Positions 54,946-63,753 are shown, counted from the stretch's first letter. The stretch: DNA of 64,000 nucleotides from Anastatus disparis (GCA_017163975.1 JAFFSR010000243.1:992001-1056000), one strand, 5' to 3'. Numbers and translations are program-made. The notes: a model not told the origin generated them from the letters alone.

Positions 54946-55317
54946 TTATAAGTTTTTACTCAGAAACTTCAAACATAAATGACCACAATTAAATGTATCA
55001 TAGTCTTGATACCTCTCATAGTTATATTTGACCTCATCTACTCCCAAATATATTATTAAATCTAATAGTGGTTGAAGGTCTCCAAAAGAATCGAAATAAA
55101 CAACGTTTTTGCCTCGTTTTCGATAAGCTACCCGATGTGTGCCTGGACCATCTACATCGTCGAGATTGATGATTGCTGTTTCGTGATAACGAGGTCCACT
55201 CTTTGGTAAAGCATTTCGCATGAAAACTCCTCGAAAATTTGGAATTTTTAGTATCTTAGCATACTTTATGAGATCATAATCTGTCAAAGCTCTTTGCGGT
55301 AATTTTACTTTGAGGAT
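54946..55317 (-). CDS. Adenain-like cysteine protease (provirus B)
   Basis: Open frame ending at 54946. The conserved part starts LPQRALTDYDLIKYAKIL and contains the catalytic His in GTHRVAYRKRG, an acidic residue in YFDSFGDLQP, and the catalytic Cys in FNCGHLCLKFL. This is the order of the adenovirus-type maturation protease. There is no ATG at the beginning: the first Met is inside the conserved domain (MRNALP), and the frame opens just after the ten-A tract at 55319-55328 that lies in the end of the PLA2 gene. Expression as a PLA2-protease fusion by slippage, or from a TTG, must be considered. It overlaps the PLA2 gene. Confidence 0.8.
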   Translation of the reverse strand: MLKVKLPQRALTDYDLIKYAKILKIPNFRGVFMRNALPKSGPRYHETAIINLDDVDGPGTHRVAYRKRGKNVVYFDSFGDLQPLLDLIIYLGVDEVKYNYERYQDYDTFNCGHLCLKFLSKNL

Positions 55318-56095
55318 CTTTTTTTTTTAAACCAGACTTTATACGAAGACCGAGTCCGGTCTTGTAAGGTTTCAAATAAAGACCTTTACCCAACGCTATT
55401 TCTTCCATCCTTTTATTGTGTCTTTGTTTTTCTTCTAATTGTCTCTGAGCAGCTTTTGAATCATTAACTGCTTTAGTTATAATAGCTGCTCCACCTGCCA
55501 AGCTACCAATTGCACCTAGACCTGCAAAGATAGGTATGAAGAATGGTAAGAATCCTCCTACTTTAGTCGGAATTGATAGTCTTCGGGGTACTTTAACTTT
55601 ATTTTTTCCACCTGCTTTTCTCACAGCACTTGGAGCACCCTCTAAAGCAGAAAGAATAGCTTTACGAGCATACTTACTAGGTTTCATAGATTTAGAAGCG
55701 GCCCTAATTATTTTACTAAGAGTAACAGAGGGAGTCTTCTTTTTCGCTCCCATTCCAAGTTTAGATTTTACTTTCATAGCGTTTGTAATAGCGAATGCAG
55801 CTGCTTTCTCACTAATACTAGCGTCTTTTGATGAAACTCTTTCCCAAGCTTTTTCTCCTAAAACCTTATCAGCAGTGTTTCTTACTTCAATATTTTCACG
55901 ATTCTGTGAATAAGCTATGTCGTGTTCTTTACAGACTTTATCGAGTGGGTTGATTGCTGGATCACCTCTAGCTAAACGTTTGGCTAATTTCGTTCCTGGT
56001 CCACAATATTGATATCCTGGTAAATGAAGTTCCAGTGGAAGATTATTAATGATTTTATTAAGCAAACCACGACCGCGTCGTCGATATATGATCAT
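55274..56095 (-). CDS. PLA2-domain plus membrane-active capsid protein (provirus B)
   Basis: Intact, 273 aa. Residues 1-90 form a parvovirus-VP1-like phospholipase A2 domain: Ca2+ loop LPGYQYCGPGTKL, catalytic His-Asp in CKEHDIAYS. A Lys-rich linker with a SKYARKAILSALEGA helix follows, then a hydrophobic segment of about 30 residues (FLPFFIPIFAGLGAIGSLAG), an amphipathic KAAQRQLEEKQRHNKRMEEI helix and the motif GKGLYLKPYKTGLGLR. PLA2 domains let non-enveloped virions breach endosomes. The C-terminal half resembles membrane-lytic core-associated proteins such as adenovirus pVI, which is inference. The Lys-rich end contains the ten-A tract. It is transcribed divergently from the ATPase across 92 bp. 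Confidence 0.9.
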   Translation of the reverse strand: MIIYRRRGRGLLNKIINNLPLELHLPGYQYCGPGTKLAKRLARGDPAINPLDKVCKEHDIAYSQNRENIEVRNTADKVLGEKAWERVSSKDASISEKAAAFAITNAMKVKSKLGMGAKKKTPSVTLSKIIRAASKSMKPSKYARKAILSALEGAPSAVRKAGGKNKVKVPRRLSIPTKVGGFLPFFIPIFAGLGAIGSLAGGAAIITKAVNDSKAAQRQLEEKQRHNKRMEEIALGKGLYLKPYKTGLGLRIKSGLKKKDPQSKITAKSFDRL

Positions 56096-56187
56096 AACAC
56101 TTTGAAGTTTAAAGGATAACTAACTCGTCCAGTATATAAGCAGCGTATTTATAGTTAATCGAACAGTCGCACTTTGTGTCTGTCGAG
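56096..56187. promoter_or_regulatory. Divergent promoter gap between PLA2 and ATPase genes (provirus B)
   Basis: 92 bp between divergent ATGs. A TATATAAG word lies at about 56134-56141 and TATTTATA at about 56147-56154, usable in either direction. Provirus A keeps the same arrangement in 80 bp, so the gap is the probable control point of both blocks. Confidence 0.45.
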
Positions 56188-56892
56188 ATGAATTTCAAAG
56201 AGCAGTCTGTAAAACTTCCGATGGCAAATTTTGATGCTATTTCAGAGCAAGAAAAAAAATCAAAGAAGCATGGAAACTTACTTCCGGATAGTATAAGAGC
56301 TGTATTTTGTGGGCCATCTAATTGTGGTAAAATTAATAGTCTACTCGCACTCATAACACATCCTAATGGTCTAAGATTTGAAAATGTTTACCTCTATTCT
56401 AAATCTCTTAATTAACCAAAATATAAGTTTTTGAAAGAGCTCTTGGAGCCATTAGAAGGTATGCAATACTTTCCATTTAGCGAACACGAATCAGTAATAT
56501 CTCCGGATAATGCTCTTCCAAATTCTTTAATGATTTTCGATGATGTAGCTTGCGAAAAACAAGAACACATCAGAGCATACTTCTGTATGGGTAGACACAA
56601 GAATGTTGATTGTTTCTATCTCTGCCAGTCTTATGCTCGCATTCCAAAACATCTCATAAGAGATAATGTTAATCTTTTAGTTATCTTTCGTCAAGATGAT
56701 GTTAATCTGAAACATTTATACGATGATCATGTTAACTCCGACATGACATTTTTACGTTTCAAAGAATTGTGTTCTAAATGCTGGATAGATGATAAATACG
56801 GATTTCTAATGATTGACAAAGACAGCCCACTAAATGCTGGTAGATATCGAAAAGGTTTCGATTGTTTTGCTATAAATATAACTCATACTTAG
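56188..56892 (+). pseudogene. FtsK/HerA-like DNA-packaging ATPase, one stop (provirus B)
   Basis: A 234-codon frame from MNFKEQSVKLPMANFD with one TAA at 56413-56415 (provirus A has Gln there). The P-loop GPSNCGKINS keeps the Lys but has Ile where Thr is usual. Walker B is LMIFDDVACEK, followed by YFCMGRHKNVDCFYLCQSYA, IPKHLIRDNVNLLVIFRQDD and the C-terminal GRYRKGFDCFAI. It would power genome packaging into the capsid. The single substitution and otherwise perfect frame indicate recent loss. It is the first gene of the plus-strand block. Confidence 0.85.
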
Positions 56893-56933
56893 CATTGATT
56901 CATGAATCTATCTTTGAAACTCTAAGAGAAAAC

Positions 56934-57776
56934 ATGACAGACCTTAAACAAAAGAAGGCTTTACTTCAACAACTTATTCAAGCGCGTAATGCTGTAAAAC
57001 GTAAGTATGACATGCTAAAAAATTGAAAAGAGATTACGGAAAGAGTTGTTTAACAAACTCTTAAACCTATCATTGAGCCACTCAAAGAGATTGTTTCTGA
57101 AAGTAAGAGAAAAAGAAAAAGACTCATTCATGAAGAAGAAATTATTTTACCTGAAGTTAAAAAATCTGTACCCGATGAGGAATTGGAGAGTACTATACAA
57201 AATGATTTTTCGCATTCTCTCGACACTTCGTTTGAATCTGCTAGCGAAGATTTCACGAAAGATTTACAATATAGAGAATTGGATAAAATTTATGGTATAC
57301 GTATGGAAGGTGATAATCTTTTTCTCGGTAATACACCAATACATATTGAGAAAACTTATGTTCAATTAGGAACTGAAAAGTTCCTAAAAACTCGAGGATT
57401 GTATGAATTGCTTGTTGAGAAGCAACCATCTCAAAAATTCATTACTCAAAAAGATTTAGAGAACTATCAAAAGATCCTTGAACTGACAAATGCACATAAA
57501 AAACGTTTCAGAAACGATGAAGAACTTCGTTCGCATAATAGTAAAAAGTTTGCCAATATTATTGCTCCTCTATTCGGTAAAAAAGGAGGTTCACTACCAA
57601 GATATAAAATTGCGAGAAAAAATACCAAGTTTGATTATGTCTACTGGGATGATCCGAATGAATTAGTTGATAGGCTTCGTTTACTAGTTGCTGAAAAAGC
57701 AGCCGGTAATCCTAGTCATACTAATGAGATTCATTCCATCATCGAAGAGTTACGTGAAGCAGGGTATATATATTGA
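56934..57776 (+). pseudogene. Gene X, conserved Polinton protein, two stops (provirus B)
   Basis: A 280-codon frame starting MTDLKQKKALLQQLIQARN, in frame throughout except for TGA 57024-57026 and TAA 57051-57053. From 57054 it is open: a basic segment (ESKRKRKRLIHEEEIILPE), an acidic Ser-rich stretch, LDKIYGIRMEGDNLFLGNTP, LELTNAHKKRFRND, KFANIIAPLFGKKGGSLP, RYKIARKNTKFDYVYWDDPN, and a C-terminal helix IHSIIEELREAGY. The order of blocks matches provirus A. No named domain is recognised. The WDDPNELVDRLRLL and EELREAGY motifs make good search handles. A virion or packaging role is inferred from position. Confidence 0.65.
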
Positions 57777-57807
57777 ACTACATGTTAAAACTTGATACAT
57801 TATCAAA

Positions 57808-58230
57808 ATGAGCGTCGACGTATTCGGACGTAATCTTAAACGAAATGAGGGTAGTCGAGGACCTCCAGGAATTGGTTATAAACTAACAAAAGATGGACAA
57901 TTCGATGTAGAAAATAAGAGGTTATGCAATGTTGCCACTCCTCAGCAGCCGAATGATGCCATTGATTATAATACTTTAAAAAGTTTGGTTGCATCTGAAG
58001 TTCAGAGTATATCCACGGTTACCAGTGGATTAAAAGATGATCTTAACGCATCAGAATTGGAAATGCAAAAGTTAAGGGATGAGTATGATAAGAAAATAAA
58101 AAAAATTAATGTAGATATTGAAGATTTACACGAACTAATCATATATTGGATCAAATCAATGCAAGATGCTAAAATTATAACAAATATTCAGAGTATAAAA
58201 GCCAAATTGCGAGAATTAAGCAATCATTAA
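57808..58230 (+). CDS. Gene Y, collagen-like/tail-fibre motif and coiled coil (provirus B)
   Basis: Intact, 140 aa, starting MSVDVFGRNLKRNEGSRGPP. A short Gly-Pro-Pro stretch leads into a FDVENKRLCNVATPQQPNDA segment, a pattern that recurs in trimeric phage and virus fibre proteins before the shaft. The C-terminal 80 residues are heptad-rich (LEMQKLRDEYDKKIKKINVD) and likely form a trimeric coiled coil. A fibre, spike or cement protein at the capsid surface is the best guess. The stop is 10 bases from the integrase ATG. Provirus A has a version with the middle deleted. Confidence 0.65.
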   Translation: MSVDVFGRNLKRNEGSRGPPGIGYKLTKDGQFDVENKRLCNVATPQQPNDAIDYNTLKSLVASEVQSISTVTSGLKDDLNASELEMQKLRDEYDKKIKKINVDIEDLHELIIYWIKSMQDAKIITNIQSIKAKLRELSNH

Positions 58231-58240
58231 CTCTCTGACC

Positions 58241-59155
58241 ATGGAACGTGAAAGAGTTGTAGAAGAGCTTCATAAACCTGCCAGACGTAACTATCAACGC
58301 CGACAGTTTGAAATTCGAGGTGTTGATGAGACGTGGTAAGCTGATTTAGTGGAAATGCAACCTTACGCGAGGGAAAATAAAGGATATAAATATATGCTTA
58401 CAGTTATAGATATTTTTTCAAAGCATGCATGGGCTGTTCCAGTCAAGCAAAAAAGCGGAGCAGAGGTTTCTGCTGCAATGAAATCTGTACTAATTCAAGG
58501 CCGAGTTCCTAAAAATTTACAAACAGATAAGGGCAAAGAATTTTATAATACTAATTTTAAAAATCTTATGCAACAATTCAAGATTAACTTAAACTCAACG
58601 CATAGCAATCTCAAAGCATCCATTTGTGAACGCTTCAATCGCACTCTCAAACACAAAATGTGGATACAGTTCAGCTTATGTGGTAATTATAAATGAATCG
58701 ATATCTTATCTAATCTCATAAAATCATACAACAATACAAAACATCGAACTATTGGAGCAAAACCAAAAGATGTTACAGCTGCCAACGAATCTCAATTTCG
58801 TGCACGATTTGCTCGTAAAATTGTACGAAAGAAGGCAAAATTCAAGGTCGGTGACAAAGTACGAGTAAGCAAGTTGAAACAAGTATTCGAAAAAGGATAC
58901 ACACCTAATTGGTCTGCTGAAATATTCACCATTGAACAAGTTAAAGCAACGCAGCCAATAACGTACCGTCTCAAAGACTATCAAGATCAACCAATCGCTG
59001 GTGGCTTCTATGAAGAAGAGCTTCAGAAGGTCAAGTATCCAGATGTCTATCTTGTAGAAAAAGTTGTGAAGAGACGTGGCAATCAAGTATACGTAAAGTG
59101 GCTTGGTTTTGATAGTACACATAATAGTTGGATCGACAAAACCGCAGTCCAATAG
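58241..59155 (+). pseudogene. Polinton-type DDE integrase with chromodomain, two stops (provirus B)
   Basis: Starts MERERVVEELHKPARRNYQR. Two in-frame stops: TAA 58337-58339, directly before the first catalytic Asp (ADLVEM), and TGA 58694-58696, after the core. In between, 115 open codons hold the second catalytic Asp (LQTDKGKEFYN) and Glu (ICERFNRTLK). Beyond the second stop the frame is open through KFKVGDKVRVSK and the chromodomain (YLVEKVVKRRGNQVYVKWLG) to TAG at 59153-59155. Provirus A has Gln (CAA) at the first stop position. The chromodomain may target chromatin during insertion. Confidence 0.9.
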
Positions 59156-59157
59156 TC

Positions 59158-59556
59158 ATGTATCATACGGAACAAAGTCGTCTTGACAGTTTCAAAAACT
59201 GGCCTTTAAGTTTTTTAAAATCTGAAGACTTAGCAGCTGCAGGATTTTACTACACTGGTGAAATAGACATGGTCCATTGTTTTGAATGTTCTACAGAGAT
59301 TTGTAGATGGGAAATTGGTGAGGATCCATTATCAGAACATAAGAAATGGAATGGTGGTTGTCGCTTCCTTCATAATATACTTCCTACCGATGATTCTTTA
59401 CAAAATAAATGTAAAGTTTGCTACGATAAGGGAATAGAGATAGCATTTTTACCATGTGGACATTGTTGCTGTTGTTATCAATGTGCCAGTAATGTTGGAC
59501 AATGCGTAATCTGTAGAAGAGAAATTAAGCTAAGAGTAAGGGTGTTTGTATCTTGA
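59158..59556 (+). CDS. iap: Inhibitor-of-apoptosis protein, BIR-RING (provirus B)
   Basis: Intact, 132 aa, ATG two bases after the integrase stop. A BIR domain (residues ~7-80) has the zinc ligands in C-x2-C-x16-H-x6-C spacing (HCFECSTEICRW to GGCRF) and the GFYYTG motif. A RING finger follows at once (residues ~88-128): C-x2-C-x11-C-x-H-x3-C-x2-C-x6-C-x2-C. This is the one-BIR-plus-RING layout of some baculovirus and poxvirus IAPs, small for a cellular IAP. It would block caspases or ubiquitinate pro-death factors during virus production. Provirus A has no counterpart. It is one of the intact genes of B, so acquisition from a host or another virus is likely. Confidence 0.9.
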   Translation: MYHTEQSRLDSFKNWPLSFLKSEDLAAAGFYYTGEIDMVHCFECSTEICRWEIGEDPLSEHKKWNGGCRFLHNILPTDDSLQNKCKVCYDKGIEIAFLPCGHCCCCYQCASNVGQCVICRREIKLRVRVFVS

Positions 59557-59584
59557 GCGCTTTAAACAAAATTTTGTTTTTGTT

Positions 59585-59726
59585 TTAGGAAGTGATGGGA
59601 GCCCCAACTTTCGCTCCCATCTGTGAGGTACAACCAAGAATCGCCACTTGTGAACCCCTTACTCCGAGTAAACGAAGTAGGAGGTGCACCCGTGACTCAT
59701 ATACCTCTCCGTTAACTTCCTCGCGC
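59585..59726. promoter_or_regulatory. Shared downstream hairpin block, copy 2
   Basis: Begins 86-140 bases beyond the stop of the first small-protein gene (minus strand). It contains GAAGTGATGGGAGCCCCAAC...CGCTCCCATCTGTGAGGTAC, with GGGAGC and GCTCCC able to pair, and then CCCTTACTC...GTAGGAGGTG...TATACCTCTCC. It is nearly identical to 60146-60298 and, in the first 50 bases, to 52152-52205. Confidence 0.5.
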
Positions 59727-60038
59727 CTAAACAAAGGAGAACTCGAAACCTTTTCCGTTATCATCATCTAAATACTTCACAAACAACTTATAATTTTTAA
59801 TGGCTTCTTGCAACTCCAAGTAAAACTGCTTATTTTTCTGCAAGGCTCTGCATGCACTAGATGGAATAAAAATGCGGTGTTCACCATCTAAAACTGCCAT
59901 CAATCTAAAATTATCCTTTATTTTAACCGGTCTAAACTCACTCACATAATAAGTCTGATTTTTCTTCACGGGGAATATATTCCCAATGGCACGATGGACA
60001 CGTCCACGAGCTGCCTCGTTGAATTTATCAAGATCCAT
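59727..60038 (-). CDS. Small possible ssDNA-binding protein, paralogue 1 (provirus B)
   Basis: Intact, 103 aa, MDLDKFNEAARGRVHRAIGN onward. It shares with its neighbour (60604-60299) and with provirus A (5246-5545) an MDL start, a VK(I/T) strand pair, a (R/F)xAVLDGEHRIFIP core and an ending YLDDDNGKGFEFSF. The compact strand pattern suggests an OB fold. A DNA-binding role next to PolB is inferred. It arose by tandem duplication together with its downstream block. An upstream leader at 60039-60145 shows no matching splice acceptor, unlike its paralogue. Confidence 0.6.
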   Translation of the reverse strand: MDLDKFNEAARGRVHRAIGNIFPVKKNQTYYVSEFRPVKIKDNFRLMAVLDGEHRIFIPSSACRALQKNKQFYLELQEAIKNYKLFVKYLDDDNGKGFEFSFV

Positions 60039-60145
60039 ATTTCTATGTTACTAGTAACAGGTCTGATGAAAGAATGACTTCAGCTGCCTCGGTGGCTCTC
60101 TTAAGTAGCTGTGCAGATATTCCCCCTCCATAGAAAAAACATTGT

Positions 60146-60298
60146 TTTTAGGAAGTGATGGGAGCCCCAACCTTCGCTCCCATCTGTGAGGTACAACCAA
60201 GAATCGTCACTTGTAAACCCCTTACTAACCTTACTCAAAGTAAAGAAAGTAGGAGGTGTACCCGTGACTCGTATACCTCTCCATTAACTTCCTCGCGC
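60146..60298. promoter_or_regulatory. Shared downstream hairpin block, copy 3
   Basis: Almost identical to 59585-59726, located directly after the stop of the second small-protein gene. The duplication unit is therefore gene plus downstream block, about 560 bp. The block is conserved more strongly in DNA than the coding parts are, which suggests that it has a function of its own or was homogenised. Confidence 0.5.
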
Positions 60299-60604
60299 CT
60301 ACTCGAATGAGAACTCCATGCCGCTTCTATTCTCACCTAAGTATGTTATATACAACTTGTAATGTTGTATGGCATCAGTCAAATTAAAGAAGAGTTCATC
60401 ATTCTGCTCTAAAGCAGTAGAAACGCGTGTTGGTAAGGAGATGCGAAACTCATCTTCCAGATCTGCAACAAATCTATCACCGTATTTAGTCTTAACTGAC
60501 TTCAAGGCGATCACCATAAACTTATGGTTTTTATTCATTTCCACAACCTTCTTAGTTAGTAAGAAACCGCCACGTGCTATCTGGTTAAGTTTTGATAGAT
60601 CCAT
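60299..60604 (-). CDS. Small possible ssDNA-binding protein, paralogue 2 (provirus B)
   Basis: Intact, 101 aa when started at MDLSKLNQIARGG (60604). This start is preferred over an earlier Met because TTTTCAG ends exactly before it and the homologues start there. It contains VVEMNKNHKFMVIALKSVKT, a DRFVADLEDEFRISLP core and GMEFSFE at the end. Closer to the single gene of provirus A than its paralogue, so it is the ancestral copy. The position between PolB and the integrase side is conserved. Confidence 0.65.
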   Translation of the reverse strand: MDLSKLNQIARGGFLLTKKVVEMNKNHKFMVIALKSVKTKYGDRFVADLEDEFRISLPTRVSTALEQNDELFFNLTDAIQHYKLYITYLGENRSGMEFSFE

Positions 60605-60675
60605 CTGAAAATAAAATTTTTCTAAGTTCAATGAAATATAAAAAAATTTAGAGTATAAGATAATTTTTAACTTAC
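60605..60675 (-). other. Intron between PolB stop and small-protein ATG (provirus B)
   Basis: GTAAGTT donor at 60675, about 34 bases after the PolB stop, and TTTTCAG acceptor directly before the ATG at 60604 (71 nt). It is the homologue of the 101 nt intron at 5144-5244. Confidence 0.65.
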
Positions 60676-62890
60676 CAAAGTCCAAAATTCTCAAAATCCG
60701 AAAAATTCTTAAGTCTTTTGCTTTTTGCTTGGTGGCTCTTCAGATGAAGGAATGACTTCTCTGGGCTCGTCGTCCTCTATAAGTGGTGGCCTCCCCTCTA
60801 CTTGAGATACCATCCCCTCTTCTACTATCCCCTCCATCTCAGGAGGAATGAAATAATGCCCCCACGGCAAGGTATCTGTGCTCCCCTCCAACAGATAACG
60901 CTTGTCGTCATTGGAGCTTAGCGCCACCTTCTGCTCCATCTCAGTTCGTACAACATGTTGCCTAGATCGAATGTTGCACTGTTGACAAGCAATGGTTTCT
61001 TGTTCGAACAGGCAACGTCGATAATCATCGAACTGGATGACGTTCTTGACAACTACAGCTTTGACGCCTTTAGCTTTCTTAATGGGCTCCCCACCTTGAA
61101 TCTTGACGCAATACATCTTGCTCCTCAAACCGATGAATTCCGTCATGATTTTGCCGTTGCATTCATCTTTCATGACACCGATGACTTTTTTGTTGACACG
61201 AGGCAAACCAAACTGATTATCTTTGGTGTAATCAGACGTGTCGAACTTATCTATATCTCTTTTCATCATTTCATACATGTTCTCGCCTCTGACATCGTAT
61301 ATGAGACTATCGGTGTCAGTGTAAAGAAGCTTACACTTATCACCTAGTCGATCAAGCTTGTATGAATAGTGAAAGTCATACACACAAGTTTTCGAGAGGT
61401 CGAGAACACTGAGACCTGCGTACAACGGCTTCCTGATGTTAATTTTTGTACGAGAAAGTTGTATCGCGACAAGATTCTCATCGAAAATGCTGCGACTGTG
61501 GAAATTGGGTTTCGCTATCAAAGCTTCAGCTCCGTAGCGTCCTTCCCATTTGTTCACAAGCTTAACATCCACTCGCTTGCGCTCATTTTCCATAGTCTTT
61601 CCGTAGACTGCATTGATGAGAAGCTTGAACAAGAGTTTCTCAAACTCGTTCTTGGCTTGCTTTCTCTTCTCAGTGTTCAAGTCTACGTATGATTTGAGCC
61701 ATGGTTTTTGCTCGAAACGTAAGACTCTGTAAATTTTCGTAAGGATCAAACCATTACGAATCGCTTGTTTCAGAGCACGGAAGTGAATGACGTATCGCAC
61801 TTTTGCATGGAGAGTCGTCATCAATTTCTTCTGTTTCGAACCTTTAGCAGCCCGATGTTCTGGGCACAGTGGAAGGTCCTTATGAGCATCGTGAAGAGAC
61901 TGAGGGTACTCAAGATCTATCTCTAGAATGTACCCAATAGGACTGTCGTCATCTACAGTCATAACATTTACTTTTTCAGGCTCTTGCTCCCATTTGAAAC
62001 CTTGATAAGGTAGAGACTGAGTCATAGCCCATCCGTAGAGGTTATTGACGTCGTAATACATCAACTACTTAGACTCCTCATCTAGAATCCATTCATCACC
62101 CATGTACACATTATTCGCTTTAGCGTAGCGATTACAGCATTGGCTTACACCACCCCTGATTCCTCTCTCTACAAACATGAGCGTATCAATGTCTGTGAGG
62201 AGTTCAAGCTGTACTCCTGTATGCTTCAACATAGCATTCCAGGTAAGACCAGGAGTGGTATAATAATGGGCCGGATCTAGACCATAGGCTTCGATGCAAG
62301 TAGAGCGAAAATTCTCAAATACATCAGCCAAAAGGAGGACGTCAGTCTTAAGGTAGAGATCTGAGTACTCACCAAGCGTCTCGATGTTAAATGTATTCCA
62401 TACGTTCTGCGCATGCTCATACTCGCTGTCGTTGATTTCACAATCCATTAGTTGACTGTAGAAGGCCTCTTTGAAGGGAAGATATGAATCCTTTAACTTA
62501 TCGAATTCAGTGACGTAATCGTAATGAAATACTCCTTTTCGCTTTAACAATTCCATTTGCTCATTTGTATATCCATCAGCTTGGAATTCCTTGAGCACAA
62601 TATCCATTTTGTCTAAGTAAGACGCTAACTTCTCAAGGGAGGATGCCATAAAGCGAAAGGAATCTATGAATCTAAAATTAACATCACTCCCTTCAACATG
62701 TTTAATAAAAGAGATGTACTGTTCCTTGTTTTCAGGAATGAGACTAACTCGACCTTTGAAGATAGCTGCTGTAGCAATTTCCTTCACTATAAAGTGAGAA
62801 TCATATCCTGTCAGGTTATGAAAAACGACTGGAATAAAACGAGAATCCTTGTAATTAATATTACACGATTGATGAGCTGCTCCGCGATAT

Positions 62891-62953
62891 CTAAAAGAAA
62901 AAAAAATAAATTTAGAAATAAAAAATGTTTTCTAATGTAATAATAAAACATAC
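62891..62953 (-). other. Spliceosomal intron in PolB (provirus B)
   Basis: 63 nt, GTATGT donor after the codons for HLTG, TTCTTTTAG acceptor. Same position as the intron at 2538-2630 in provirus A. Confidence 0.8.
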
Positions 62954-63695
62954 CTTCCGGTGAGATGGCAGTGATCTCGAACCTTGACATCTTTATCCGT
63001 AAAAGATTTCCTACAGATGTGGCAAAATTTCGCTGTTTCAAACAGAAATTGCTCACGTCTCGTAAGATCCAACGGTCTAGGATTCCTGTATGCTTGTTCC
63101 AGCTTGCATCTAAGTCGATCTAATTCCGACACAAACCATTGAGCAGGAGTCACACCATTTTCTTCCAACTGTCTATAACTTCTGTATTCAGAGTAAACAT
63201 CGTTGAAACTACACTTGACGTAATAACCAATGCTGTAAGCCTGATGTTCTTGAAATGCGCGCGCATCTTGCACTGGTTTCAGCAGACATTCAAAATCAGC
63301 ATACACTATAAATGGTACTCTTTCACTATGCTTGCGATTTTCAAATTTCAAAATGTTATCTTTCACAGAAGGAAGTTTAATCTTACACTTATTAACTAAA
63401 ACACAGTCAACTTCATGCTTTTTTAAATTATCTTCTGTTCTAAAAAAGTGGAGACAACGATAGCAAATATATGTCTTTGCCTTATGATTTGTTACTTGTG
63501 AACGTACCAATCGAGATAAATGTTTTATCCAAACATAGTGAAATTTAGGCACTACGTCAAAATCGTCAGCATCATAATTAATTTCGTCTTCTTCTTCGTC
63601 CTCCTCGAAATATTAATCTTGTATTAGAAGGAGATTGACATGCTTTGCCTTCTAATTTGCTGTGAGGTGACATGGTGAAACATCAAATTTTCCTC

Positions 63696-63753
63696 CTAAA
63701 AGTTCACCATTATAAGTTAACTTCACAGAAAAAAGAAAAAAAAAATTACTTAC
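63696..63753 (-). other. First PolB intron (provirus B)
   Basis: 58 nt, GTAAGT donor after KRGRG, CTTTTAG acceptor, phase consistent with the FDVSPCHLTAN segment that follows. The matching part of provirus A has been lost, so its age is unknown. Confidence 0.65.

Noticed and set aside
55536..55913. 125-codon plus-strand frame
   Set aside because: Antisense shadow of the intact PLA2 gene.
58724..59152. 142-codon minus-strand frame
   Set aside because: Antisense to the integrase C-terminal region and chromodomain.
60955..61692. Two plus-strand frames of 107-130 codons
   Set aside because: Antisense to the PolB catalytic core; no motifs of their own.
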